From Paragordius varius (Eukaryota > Nematomorpha), in contig OZ176053.1 of NCBI GenBank assembly GCA_964247055.1, forward strand, positions 7,812,001 through 7,876,000: a DNA stretch of 64,000 bases, read 5' to 3'. This document shows, piece by piece, positions 12,401 through 22,660 of the stretch. The notes under the pieces are model-generated. The model did not search any database, was not told the origin of the DNA, and saw only the letters and a program-made list of their open reading frames with translations. The translations under genes were made by a program, and so were the position numbers. How positions within the stretch are numbered: position 1 is the stretch's first letter; each line of letters opens with the position of its first letter.

Positions 12401-13865
12401 TGTTTTGGAGCAAATTAAAGCGTCAAAATGCATTTCGAAATAACGCCCCCAATTCAAAACCCTTAGTAGCTTTAAATAATTCTCATAATTATTCTAATAC
12501 TGTTAATAATGTTGGACCTTCATCACATCAAACTCAAGCATTAACCGGATACATAATGCAATACACAGAATTTATGATTAGTGATTACACCGATCTCACA
12601 GATAATTTGACGACACAAACCATCTTATTTGATTCTGGCCCATCCTTTATGCCAGGGACCATTTTGGAGTTTACGTTTGCTGCTGATTTGATTGATAAAT
12701 GGTTAAATCGGTACACTACTTCCACAACCTTTCCGAATTCTCTGCCAGATTTGGTTAACCATGATTGGAATGCTAATACCGCTAACCTTAAAAATAGTCT
12801 CTTGCTATATTACACATTTCACCATATTTACCACAAAGCAATGGTTGAAAATGGTACACCATTATATACATTAAATGATGCACGGAAACTATTGGCGTCC
12901 GATAACAATGGTTTGATGTTTAAATGATAAATAATTCTTTTTGATGCTTTAAAATTATCAATATGTTTATCAAATTATCTTTATATTTTTTCTGCTTATG
13001 TAATCTTTGTCAAAAAACATATTATTATTGATGGATTAATAATGCATTAAAAGACCAATATATGAAATAAAGATAACAATGTTATAAGAATCGAACATGA
13101 TTGGATACTATTGGGCATGGAAAAAATATTAGCCATTATGAGCCGTTACATTCAAAAAGGTGAGTTAGAAACAGAAAACATAGGCGTTGAAAACTCAAAT
13201 TCTGCGATTGATGTTTTGCAATATAACATTACACATCAATTTTGGAAATTGATAACCTTACTAACTGCTGACACAATGACGGATGATAGCAAATCCATGT
13301 AAGATTTTTAAGTAAAATATATATTTAATAAAAGTCTGTTCAAAAATAAGAGACTATCATTTCTTTGGCTAAAGTGAATAAATATGATTAGGATTGCTAA
13401 ATAGGCAGTTATAAAAAAGTTGAGGGTTCTTTAACTTTTATTATATAGGCTATTTATGGTAGATTATGCTTTTGAGCTGTAACTCTTTATGAAAAGAAAT
13501 TTACTTTACATAGTTTACGCCGTATTTTTTGTAATCGGTATATACCTCTTAAGTTTTTAAAATTCAATAGTTTATGGGATCATATTTTTACAAAATATAG
13601 ATTTCCCTATGTTTTGCAACGTATGTGTAACCCATCAATATTATCTGGTGATTCAATCGATGATTGTTCTTTCATAGTGACGCAAATTGAAAGTTTTTTT
13701 CACTCAATACGAAACAATGAATTGAAACGCAGATTTATTGACATTATAAATGGCTTCATCAGAACAAACCATAAAATCAATAACGAATCTATTAACTTAA
13801 TATTTAAGATACTTCAATGTGTAAACGAACATATTCAGTTAAAAACTGACCCTTTAAGGGAATAA
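439..13865 (+). CDS. HTT: Huntingtin, C-terminal HEAT part (5' end outside window)
   Basis: Large HEAT-repeat scaffold protein. About 1,250-1,300 residues are encoded here, matching roughly the last third of huntingtin. Exons by splice sites and phase: 439-554, 1304-1444, 2684-2826, 2900-3098, 3161-3259, 3623-3820, 6665-6912, 7264-7373, 7689-7821, 8985-9132, 9474-9705, 9769-9862, 9944-10234, 10544-10728, 10921-11033, 11219-11344, 11827-12017, 12288-12917, 13089-13298, 13601-13865 (TAA). Recalled human segments align in the same order: FFMDLDVFRRFSTL then GWSDVSNFQE (human [25 protein letters not shown]), TIYISDLFSNPAQFEW (human LLVVSDLFTERNQFE), and the final NNELKRRFIDII (human EELDRRAFQSVL). 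The junction 11344/11827 is out of phase, so one donor there or a small exon is not resolved; the 12917 and 13089 sites are weak. Residues between the second and third exons are fewer than in human. Identification is by remembered alignment, moderately strong. Confidence 0.8.
2358..2604. mobile_element. Degraded hAT-type MITE in huntingtin intron
   Basis: The ends read CAGGGGTGCCCAA and, on the other strand, TAGGGATGCCCAA, the usual hAT-like terminal inverted repeat. The inside is AT-rich apart from a GC patch near 2572-2583 (GCGGCCCGCGAAACC). No transposase is present and no 8-bp target duplication survives, so it is old. Confidence 0.6.
3271..3548. mobile_element. hAT-type MITE with perfect 8-bp target duplication
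   Basis: A 278-bp non-autonomous element beginning CAGGGTTGTCCAAAT and ending in the inverse ACAACCCCTG. It is flanked on both sides by TTATACAT (3263-3270 and 3549-3556). The 8-bp duplication and CAGGG ends fit hAT transposons. It lies in the huntingtin intron 3260-3622, starting 11 bp after the donor, so the whole intron is little more than this insertion. Confidence 0.85.
4006..4049 (-). ncRNA. Hammerhead ribozyme, type I, consensus core
   Basis: On the minus strand: helix I GUGUGA (4044-4049) pairs with UCACAC (4006-4011). The core CUGAUGA (4037-4043) is followed by helix II GUCC/GGAC with a 7-nt ACAACAA loop, then GAAA (4018-4021), then CGCGUC, with predicted cleavage after the C at 4012. 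All invariant core bases are present. Helix III is a bare self-complementary ACGCGU without loop bases, so cleavage may need a dimer, as proposed for Penelope-type hammerheads. Self-cleavage would process transcripts of the repeat. Confidence 0.85.
4455..4498 (+). ncRNA. Second hammerhead ribozyme copy, core diverged
   Basis: Inverse-oriented twin of the motif at 4006-4049, with the same helix I, CUGAUGA box, helix II and ACAACAA loop. The second core box departs from GAAA, so activity is doubtful. Confidence 0.7.
4839..4878 (+). other. Two adjacent GC-rich hairpins
   Basis: CTCGGG (4839-4844) pairs with CCCGAG (4856-4861) around an 11-nt loop. Directly next to it GAAGTCC (4862-4868) pairs with GGACTTC (4872-4878) around TTC. 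Such GC-rich stems stand out in this AT-rich sequence. They sit at the head of the dispersed repeat that follows and may be its structured end. Confidence 0.5.
4880..6420 (+). repeat. Dispersed repeat family R1, copy A, internally tandem
   Basis: About 1.5 kb in a huntingtin intron. It contains roughly four degenerate units of about 300 bp, starting near 4985, 5310, 5600 and 5900. Each unit has a GCTCCAAA-like block, then TATCRATATGGTGGCG, a GGGTAGCTCCCT block, AAAATTTTTGCC and an ATGGCGCATTTTT block. The last 400 bp are a distinct tail. The family recurs inverted at 36175-37400. Short ORFs inside are not conserved between units and are not taken as genes. Class of element unknown. Confidence 0.7.
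7891..8442 (+). mobile_element. TTAA-type MITE, copy 1 (degenerate ends)
   Basis: About 550 bp, sharing its whole length with four other copies in the window. The right end reads GGGGTATTTAACTACCCCA, then TTTGAATCGA, then CTAAAATGAATGTG. The left end is worn. It lies in a huntingtin intron between the exons at 7689-7821 and 8985-9132. Non-autonomous; no coding capacity. Confidence 0.75.
8785..8958 (+). mobile_element. hAT-like short element, family 2, right part
   Basis: Shares ATTATTTATTATATTTTTTG and following sequence with 18537-18725. It ends in TTGAGTACCGCTG, the inverse of the CAGTGGTACTCAAA start of the other copy. The left end is missing here. It stops about 25 bp before the huntingtin exon acceptor at 8984. 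A third, more worn relative seems present near 16790-16915. Confidence 0.5.
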
Positions 13866-13979
13866 TAATAAATTTATTTATTATGTAATATAACGGGATA
13901 AATAATTTATTATCAATAGGTTATAATTAATTATTTATATAATTAAATAAATGTCCTAATATGTATATATATAATATAA

Positions 13980-15481
13980 TTATTGAAATAAATATTCGTC
14001 AATCCATGAAATATCAATGGGAGTATCACTGTCCACCAATTCAACATTATTTATATATTCATTAATAATGTGTGCATTATCCTCATAAAGTTTAGAGATG
14101 GTACAATTTTCTTGAACCAAAATTTCAGATGACATTGGTAAAATGGGTTGAAGAGATGTTTGAATATTTGGTTTTTCTAAAGCTAAGCTTGTCAAGTTTT
14201 TGTTTTCAACCGTTTTTGTTGGATTCAATGAATTATGCTGCTTATGGTTGTAATTATGTTCTTCGTGAACCAGTGTGATGAGCGAATGGCCATTCGTTGT
14301 ATTACATGGTTCTTTTGTAATAATGTCTCGCTAAATTATAAAAACGATAATATATCACATTATGTAATAAAAGCGATATAGTTGTTACTCCAATATTTAT
14401 AATATAAAAAATGATAATTTACGGATATTAACAATTAAAATGAAAGCAAACATAAAATAATCTCTAATATCAAGAAAAATATGTTATATTTATTTTGTAT
14501 TTTGGTTGAGAAAAAATAAACCCGTTTTTATCTAAATGTTTGATCTATAATCATTTTTTAGAGAAAAGCAAAGCTAATCATAAAATAAACCTTTTTCAAA
14601 TATTTGCCCCATTTTTTAATAATAAATATAGATATATATTCCGGCTGTAAATATTTTTAGATGTATTTATTGAGTAACAAAAAAATATATTATATACCAC
14701 TGTTTTATATTCATCTTCGGATTCATATCCAGAAGATCTATTGCATTCTTCGGAAAAAGAATTGTCTGACAATGAGTGGCTGGGTGAGCATATCCATTCT
14801 TGTTTAATTGATGTTGATAATGATGATTTGGAATAGTTGTCTGGTGAATGTTTAGCTCGTTTTGCGCGAATACGTTGGTTTGTATCAACGCAATTATCAT
14901 GAATATCATAAGTACTGGCATTTGGGATAGCAAAGGAATTCCCCATCGATTGTGCCGCAAAGAAATCGTAGTTCCACCAATTTTCTCGTTCCGTAAATGT
15001 TCGTTTGCATGATTTAATGATTGGGATGCCCTCGGCTGGGGTCGGAAAAACTCGGCAGGTTTTTCAAAACTATCCCTATCATTTTGATCAGCATTTTTCA
15101 AGCAATTCCCTTGAAGATCACAATTGTCTTCATGACTAGTTTGAACTTCGATTTCTAGTGCGGGTAATTGATTGTTATCCATTTCATTTGTTTTGATGTT
15201 CGAGCTTTTTCGTTGGTTCAAAGTACTCAATATTTTAAAAAGTTTCATATTTTGTTCCATAAGTACAAGTTTCTACAAGATTTAAAATATATAAACTTCT
15301 TGTTCCATCGACATAACTTTCATTTCTAATTCTTTAATATAGGCCTTTTTACGGTCTCTAGCAATCTGGGCTGATATACGGTTATTCATTTTTCTTATAA
15401 TTAAAAAATGTAAAACCTTCTCAACAGCTTCTCTTCAAAACTCAAGTCCTCTTGCATCATAATATTTGGATCAATTACCAT
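13980..15481 (-). CDS. XBP1: XBP1 bZIP transcription factor with Ire1-regulated intron
   Basis: ER-stress (unfolded protein response) transcription factor. Exons on the minus strand: 15481-15417, 15393-15297, 15272-14698, 14330-13980. The two first introns are 23 nt (15416-15394) and 24 nt (15296-15273). The basic region LLRRKMNNRISAQIARDRKK (residues about 18-37) is close to human XBP1 ALRRKLKNRVAAQTARDRKK, and is followed by a heptad zipper with L/M/L/L spacing (about 41-70). Unspliced mRNA encodes about 280 residues, with a hydrophobic stretch WGIPLLSQMPVLMIFMIIAL near residue 164 resembling the HR2 membrane-targeting segment of XBP1u. Removing the 20-nt Ire1 intron gives a 355-residue protein with an acidic, Ser-rich activation tail ending IDISWIDEYLFQ. 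Human forms are 261 and 376 residues. The start ATG precedes the conserved bZIP by 17 codons. Intron 14697-14331 could also use a donor 3 bp away. Confidence 0.93.
15023..15065 (-). promoter_or_regulatory. XBP1: Ire1 double stem-loop and 20-nt unconventional intron
   Basis: On the minus strand the intron is 15055-15036. Site 1: loop CUGCCGA (15058-15052) on a perfect 7-bp stem GAAAAAC (15065-15059)/GUUUUUC (15051-15045), cut expected between G15056 and C15055. Site 2: loop CAGCCGA (15038-15032) on a CCC/GGG stem that can extend by a G-C pair past one bulged base, cut expected between G15036 and C15035. Both loops fit the Ire1 rule CNG|CNGN in a 7-nt loop. Removing 20 nt moves the reader into the downstream frame, which is then open to the XBP1 stop. 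Known introns of this kind are 26 nt in vertebrates and 23 nt in nematodes. Confidence 0.9.
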
Positions 15482-15569
15482 TGCAAAAATAATTTATGGC
15501 ATTGAATGCTACGTGTCAAAAATTTATGAGCCGAACCGTACAGTGTGTTATATTACTAATATATTTTAA

Positions 15570-16140
15570 CACTTGGATGCAACAGATTCATTTTAGTCCT
15601 TCGATTCAAATCGGGGTAGTTAAATACCCCAGGCCTGTTTAAAATTAAATTCTTAAAAAAATATGGAAGGAATCGAAACCATGGCAAAATTGTGCACTTA
15701 TATAACATTAATAAACCGAAATATATAAAAAAAATTATTTAAAAATACTTAATATAACTAATTTTTAGCTAAAACCGATAGGTAGAAACGTCAACCTATG
15801 TCTGGAATGGTAAAATTGAAAAATACTACGGAATAAACCGCTTTTTCTATTTTTATCAATGTTAGATGTAATTTATATAAAAAAAATAACTTTATTACCC
15901 TTAAAATTAAATGAAGACGATATTTTGCAAATTTGTAAAATAAAAATGGCGTCGAAGTAGTTTGTCATGAAACTTTTTTTTCAAAATAAAATTTTATTTA
16001 GATATTTTGGCATATTTATATAATTTTTATTAAGATAGAAGCATAAATTTAAATTGGGATCGTTTCCTTCAGTAGTTTTTAAACAATCCTAACTCAAATT
16101 TAGTCTGGGGTATTTAGATACCCCAAATTGAATCGGAGTG
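15570..16140 (-). mobile_element. TTAA-type MITE, copy 2 (both ends intact)
   Basis: 571 bp flanked by TTAA on both sides (15566-15569, 16141-16144). The ends are CACTTGGATGCAA and the inverse of CACTCCGATTCAA. Inside each end lies a subterminal inverted repeat TCGATTCAAATTGGGG plus TACCCC palindrome. The TTAA duplication suggests a piggyBac-like source. No ORF. It begins less than 100 bp upstream of the XBP1 start codon, so it could overlap that gene's promoter. Confidence 0.8.
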
Positions 16141-16144
16141 TTAA

Positions 16145-17160
16145 TCTATTTTTATAACCTGATACATTTTCTAGGTTTTAGCTTTTAGCCATGAATAAAT
16201 ACACAAAAAAAGTAGTATTTTTATAGTGTTTTAGTTTAGGGCTTTTGACCTATTTAAAAACGACTTTTATACTTTTGTGCTAATTTATATCAAATCGTCC
16301 GATTGGCCCACATTATGGTATGAAATTTTTAAGTGGAGGAAAGGATGCCATATCATCTACATTTAAAGATCACATTTGTGTATTCTATCATAAATGTCGT
16401 CCCGAAAATCTCAATTTAGGGTCATTAATACGATATAACATAAAAATTCCGAGCGTATAATATTATCTGTGCTAAAATTGTTTTTTATGATTTATTAAAA
16501 CTTCATGACGTTTCCCCTTTTTTCCGCGATAATATATTGGGTAATTTTACCAGAGCTTAATCTTGTAAATAAACTTAGGTTAAATAATTACCATGCACTG
16601 TGTGTAATAGATATAAAAGCTTATGCAATTTTGAGACTTCTATAAATTTTGAGACACTTTTACACTTTTTATTAAATAATTTTATATTGCGCCTAAAAGA
16701 CTAAACAAAGTAAATTTTTAAAAGTTTATTGCCCTAAATAATTAAGATATTCGATTTTCAATTCGCTCTGGGATTAAATCTATCCCAAAGAGTCAGAGAG
16801 CGTTAAATCATTTGATGTACTTATTTGGAGTATAAAATTGAAAATTCATCAAACAAGAATGAATTTTATCGGTATTCCCTTGGAACCGAAAAAAATTTAG
16901 CCATTTAAAATTTCTGGTTTGTTTCAATGTTTAAGATTATGATCAAAATAAGTTGTATTTCATAAATGCATATTTTGCCTCAAAATAATTAATTTTGTTG
17001 GATCATATATAAATTTATGTATAACTGTAAACGGCATAACTACCTTTACTAAAATTGGAAGAAAAATATTATGATGAATTATCTATTATCTGATAGATAA
17101 TGTGTTAAGATCATAATGCTTTGATTTTAAGCCTTACGAGTGACTGATTTTTCGTTTTTG
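16145..17160. other. Intergenic stretch, no gene seen
   Basis: AT-rich DNA between two MITE copies. The only recognisable sequence is a worn relative of the hAT-like family 2 near 16790-16915. No coding exon, tRNA-like fold or conserved motif was noticed. Confidence 0.5.
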
Positions 17161-17164
17161 GTAC

Positions 17165-17710
17165 ACCACATTCATTTTAGTCCTTCGATTCAAATTGTGG
17201 TAGTTTAATACCCCAGGCCTGTTTAAAATTAGATTCTTTAAAATATATGGTAGGAATCGAAAATATGGCAAGATTTTGCACTTATATAACATTTATAAAC
17301 CGAAATATATAAAAAATTTATTCAAAAATATTTGATTTTACTTATTTTAGGCTAAAACCCAAAGGTAAAAATTAAGTCAATGTGGCATGTGTGCAATGTT
17401 AAAATTGAAAAATAATTCAAAATAATTTCTATCGATGTTAGATGTAATTTAAATTTAAAATCAGCTTTATTACCCTTAAAATTAAATGGAGACAATATTT
17501 TGCAAAAATTTTGTAAAATAAAAATGGCGTCGAAGTAGTTTGACATAAAACTTTTTTTTCAAAACAAAATTTCATTTAGATATTTTGGCATATTTATATA
17601 ATTTTAATTAGGATAGAATCATAAATTTAATAGGGACCGTTTCCTTTTCTTAAAAATCCCAACTCAAATTTAGTCTGGGGTATATAGATACCCTAATTTG
17701 AATCGAAGTG
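17165..17710 (-). mobile_element. TTAA-type MITE, copy 3
   Basis: Same orientation as copy 2. One end is intact, GAATCGAAGTG followed by TTAA (17711-17714). The other end is worn near 17160. Keeps the subterminal TCGATTCAAATTG / TACCCC palindromes. Confidence 0.75.
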
Positions 17711-17714
17711 TTAA

Positions 17715-18261
17715 AGAGTTACTATACACGGCAAACTGATGATTGCAGAGTGTAAAAAATCGTAGGTTGTTATCTTAAAATATACTGATAGAAAAATGTA
17801 TTAGGATAATCACAGTGCTTGGTTTTGCCCGTACGAGTGATATAAAAAAATTATGCGTAATTTTACACATGGTCGGAACACACGGTTTTCTCGAATAGAA
17901 CGCATTCATAAATGGCAAATTAATAAAAATCGGTTTTATTGATTTAACTATGGTCCAAGTTTCCCGAACGTTTTATATTGTTCGAAATCGCAATTTATAT
18001 ATGTGATTCTACCCAATAGCTTATATAGAGCTCTTATATATAATCCACTCGTTCTAAAATAAATACGTAGGACAGATGTATCGTTTTCGGCAAAAATCTT
18101 TTATTTTATAATAATAGATCTAGTTTTTTGAACGTTATTTTGCGGAGGTAGTGTTCAAACATAGGAGAATTTAGCACGACTGTATTCGGCAAATAGAAAA
18201 ATTCTTTTATTAATTTAAACGAGCCTCTCCAAAAACTGACTTAAAGCTAATTTACAATTAT

Positions 18262-18300
<39 letters not shown>

Positions 18301-18530
18301 GGTTGATTTATATTGTAACAAAAATAACTGAGATCAAATCCGGCTTCAGATTCCCTGTGTTTTAGCCATATACAGGACGTGAGGAAAAGATTTACTGATC
18401 ATTCAAAAATCTGCAATTTATTTTATTTAGTGTAAAGATTCTCTTTCGGTGCTTTTTGTGATCAAAACCTTCTGCATGCTTAATCATACAACTGATTTTT
18501 ATAGAAAACTTTAAAATGAGGGTAAGATAT
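17715..18530. other. Intergenic stretch, no gene seen
   Basis: No coding exon or known repeat recognised, apart from a (TA)n microsatellite at 18266-18297. Confidence 0.5.
18266..18297. repeat. (TA)n microsatellite
   Basis: Tract of TA units with one CA interruption, intergenic. Confidence 0.9.
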
Positions 18531-18536
18531 AAATAC

Positions 18537-18725
18537 TTATTCAGTGGTACTCAAAATGCGGTCTATCGCATTCTGCCCAAAGTGCCTTTTTATGGCCCTG
18601 AATTATTTAATATTTTTTGATATACTTATTTTAAGTATAAGGATCTACAAATGTAAACCGCTATGAAATTTTGATCGGTATTATATGGTGCGGCCCTTGA
18701 GTATATTTTAAATCTATGCTTTAGG
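18537..18725 (+). mobile_element. hAT-like short element, family 2, left part
   Basis: Starts CAGTGGTACTCAAAATGCGG and shares its interior with 8785-8958. The right end is not found; LINE-derived sequence begins soon after. Confidence 0.45.
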
Positions 18726-18789
18726 TTTTAATATCTGGTGTGCCCACAAAAGTAAATGTATTTTGCCAATTCTTCTTGGCGATCGGCCG

Positions 18790-19355
18790 CATTAATATTT
18801 TTTATCCACTTCCAGGCATTGTTTTATAAGAGTGTCTTCATAATCCCTCCTTGTTTGTCGTTGAAATTCTTTTTGTTTATATTTTAACCACCTTGATTTA
18901 GCTTTTCTCCCACTTTTCTGCTATCTCTAAACTCTTTGACATCCATTTATTTTCTTTCCTCTTTACCCTTTGCATTTTTCCTTTTGCCACTTTTTTTAGC
19001 TACCCAAAACTGTTCAAAACTACATTCATTGTCTAATCTTTTGTTTCTGATCTAAAACTATTTAAAATGTTGCGGGTGTCATATCTGTATGTCTATTTAT
19101 TTTATTCATTTTAAGTTTAATTTTTGTTATTAAAAGCTATGATCGCTCGAGCAATCACTGCTTTGGTTGTTTTTGCATCGAGTATAGAGTTTTTCCATTT
19201 TTGTGGACATATTATACAATGTATTGGATTTTTGCCGCATGGAATGATCCATGCATATATCCTCCTATTGTGTTGTGGAAACAATGTGTTCGTTATCATC
19301 TCGTTTTTCTGGCAAAAATTGATTATCATAGGAGGTTATTGGAACAGCAAATAGA
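18790..19355 (-). mobile_element. LINE fragment, endonuclease end, inverted arm
   Basis: On the minus strand it encodes an AP-endonuclease C-terminal piece of a non-LTR retrotransposon: NTLFPQHNRRIYAW, then SILDAKTTKA, near the usual NTWFQQHKRRLYTW...SIQSAKTRPG segment of RTE-type LINEs. The following 290 bp (18790-19080) are the inverse of 19640-19960 in the facing copy. Stops break the frame; it is a relic. Confidence 0.65.
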
Positions 19356-19379
19356 GGTAAAGTAAATCAACTAGTCGAG

Positions 19380-22300
19380 ACATATGAATTGGGAGAACGA
19401 AACGAGGTTGGGGAGGCATTGATCAATTTTTAGGAAAATGAGATGATAATAACCAACACATGGTTTTCACAACACGATAAGAGGCTACACATGGACCGCT
19501 CCATGCGGCAAATACAAAAATTAAATCGATCATATAATATGCCTACAAAAATGGAAAAGCTCTATACTCGATACAAAAACAAGCAAAAGCAGTGATTGCT
19601 ATAGCGATCATAGGTTTTAATAACAAAAATTAAACTTAAAATGAATAAAAATAATGTTAAACATATAGATATGACACCCGCAACATTTCAAATAGTTTTA
19701 GATAAGAAACAAAAAATAGATTAGATAGATTAAACAATCAATGTAGTTCTGAAAAGTTATGGGGAACGATAAAAATGAAGTGGCAAAAGGAAAAATGCAA
19801 AGGGTAAAGAGGAAAGATAATAAATAGATGTCAGGAAAGGCAGAAAAGCGGAGATAAGCTAAATCAAGGGGGGATAATAATATGGTTAAAATGTATAACA
19901 AAGAAATCCAACAACAAACAGGGTAGGATTATGAAGACTTTCTTAATAAACAATGCCTGTAAGTGAAAATAAATAGTAAAAAAGGATTAATGCAGCCAAT
20001 GAACTGATACAAATGACTCACAAATCCTATATATCATCCCAAAGATTAAAAAAGAGAATAGCACCATATTGTGCAAACAAGTACGAGCGATGGAGGGAAT
20101 CCACCTAAAATCTCTATCAGGCCCCTCAAGCAAAAGGGTTACAATTAAACGAGGAAGAACGTGATCCAGATATACTAAAAGAGGAGATTGAAAGCCTTAA
20201 AACATATTCCTAACAACAAAGCGATGGGTTGACAATATTCCAATAAAGTTTATAAAAACTATTCCTGTAGAAACCTCACAGAAGTTATGCCAAAAGGTGT
20301 GGGAAACATGTGAGTGGCCAAAAGACTGGATTCATCCGTATATCTCCCAATATCCAAATAAGGTGATGCATTCTAGTGTCAAAACTACTGAAACATAGGG
20401 TGGAGTGAATAAAAAAAAGGAAATCCTTTAAGTGTTTCCTATGCTCACTTTTTCAAAGAAAGGGTTTCCTTATAATTCTTATAAAAAACACATCTGATTA
20501 ACTCTCGAGTTTCCTGAAACCATGCCTAAAACCGATATAAATGTACCTAAAGAAAAATTGATACTTCTTCTTGCAAAGTAACTTAATATTTAATACTTTA
20601 GATATCCCATAGTTTTAAACAAATCTATGTATGGTACCGTATATTCAAAAAAAAGCTTATAAAAATCTACAAAATGATTGGTTGACAAAAGAATTATTAT
20701 GAGATAGATCAGATATAGCGATAGATATAAAAACTTTAATCAAAAAATATGATTTAAATAATTAAGGAAACGTTGTCATGAAGATCGTACGAAATCGAAG
20801 GAAATTTTCCTAACTTAAGATCGCACAGAATCGGAAGAATTTTTAAATTATTATGACAATCTATTTCACATTTTATGATATTAAATAATAAATAGATTAA
20901 AGTTTATTTACACATTTTTATATAATAAAATAATAGTTTTTTGACAAATTTTCATTTGACAAGAATCACATAAGAAACTGATTGACTTTTTTGAGGCTTG
21001 CATACAATAAGAAATGAGATTTGTTCTTTAATCGAAATCAAGGAAAAGTATTTTGTCATAAAGTTTATTGGGTGATTATGAAATCGTAGAATTTGTTTCA
21101 TAGATAATTGATTCTCATGCATATTTTATATGTTTTTTTGTTTCTTATCTAAGATCGTTGAGCAAACATTTAATTTCTACACTGTATTCCAAATATAATA
21201 GAAAAATCTAAAATATATAAAAATAACTTTAAACATTGAAATTTAAACTTATCGAATCTAATATCAAAACCGTATTAGCTTTAATTGCCTTGTTTGATCC
21301 TCTACTATCGATTGTTATAAAATTTATAAATATTTAAGGATGGTATTTAGCATCCTAAAAAATGTGTAGGGTTTCCTTTAAATTTTTTTATTCACTTGAA
21401 AACAAGTGTTTCCTTAAAAATCTAATGTTAATTTTTTTAGGGTCGCTTTTTATTCACTCCAAATTAAGGAATCTCTTAAAAAAGCTAAGGAAAGAGTGTT
21501 TCCTTTTTTTATTCACTCCACCCATAGCTCTTATTAGACACGCTAGTAAGGTCATGCTAAAAATAATACAAAACACGATGCACAGTATTATACAGCTAGA
21601 AATAGTAGAAAATCTGGCCGGATTTATGGGGAAAAGCACAAGAGATCAAACATAGAAGGATAATGGAAACAACTAATACATGTGTTTTATCGTTTACAAA
21701 CAAGCTTTTGATTCGATAAATTATGCTTGTGGGAATCGAAACTAGAGGTATCGTCCAACAAATAAGATAAATTAGTTCTATCTATGAAAAACAAAGAGCA
21801 ATTTTTGGAACATCAGCGGGGGACACAGAAGATATACCTATCTTGAAAGGAGTCCAAGGGTGTTGCTTATCCTCTTATCTAACACAGAAATGATAATGAG
21901 AAAATTAGATGGTAAAAATATTGGAGTAATAGGAGAGAGAACAATCAATGTCTAAGGTGTGCAGACGATACCACCATTATAGCCGAAAGTGTAAACGATT
22001 CGATGAAATTGATTGAAAAGATTCGAAAAAAAAGTTTGAGTTATGGTCTTTTGCTTAACCCTAACAAAACAATATTATGTACTGGAGAAAAGCCTACAAT
22101 TATTATAGATGAAGTATAGAAGTAGTTAATCATGAATTAACGTTTTTGGGTGCTATAATTACCGAGGATGGCTCTTCAACTCCTGACAGCAGAAAGAGAA
22201 TAGGATTGGGTAGAGAAGCGATGTCCAAATTAATAAAGATTTGGAAAAACAAAATCGTAAAAGTTGAAACCAAAAAAAGATTACTTTAATGTTTTGTTCC

Positions 22301-22660
22301 CCCGGTTAACACGTATGGTTTTTATGGCTTTCGAAAGGAGTTGCTGGCGTAGAATGCTTGGATACCCCCATAAAGATAAAATTAAGAATGGAATAACTGC
22401 AGAAATAAATCTTAAGACAAACATCTTGATGATAATTCTAAAAAGAACGTTAACGTATTTTGTTTATATCATGCGATCGAATTCTCTAGAGAAAGACAAA
22501 ATTCGGAAGGTAGAAGTATAAAGGAAACCAGCCGATGAGGTGGTTAGACATGATAAAAGATGAGACTAAAATGACATTGAAGGATTTGAATGTAGCGATA
22601 AAAATAGAAAGAAATGGAAATCAATAGTGAAAACTATATCTAAAAAGTCGTTTATGATCT
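19380..22660 (+). mobile_element. LINE (RTE-like non-LTR retrotransposon) relic
   Basis: Order on the plus strand: endonuclease tail (about 19440-19610), linker, reverse transcriptase start (about 20100-20395), a nested 1.1-kb TIR element (20398-21523), then RT continuing with LIRHASKVMLKIIQNTMHS, a worn FVYKQAFDSINYA block, the catalytic CADDTTIIAES (normally YADD) near 21955, LTFLGAIITEDGSS (about 22140), KLIKIWKNK and a C-terminal RSCWRRMLGYP/LKRTLTYFVYIMRSNS region to about 22640. Several stops and frame changes are present, so it is dead. Its 5' part faces an inverted copy at 18790-19355, forming a palindrome of about 1.2 kb. It occupies the intergenic space between XBP1 and the Cdc20-like gene. 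Confidence 0.8.
20398..21523. mobile_element. TIR element nested in the LINE
   Basis: 1,126 bp with near-perfect terminal inverted repeats: GGGTGGAGTGAATAAAAAAA at the start, the inverse at the end. Flanked by ATA on both sides (20395-20397, 21524-21526), a possible 3-bp target duplication. LINE reading resumes directly after it, which proves the insertion order. No transposase seen. GTTTCCTT motifs recur inside both ends. Confidence 0.75.

Noticed and set aside
19124-19354. Plus-strand hydrophobic ORF
   Set aside because: Shadow of the minus-strand LINE endonuclease fragment.
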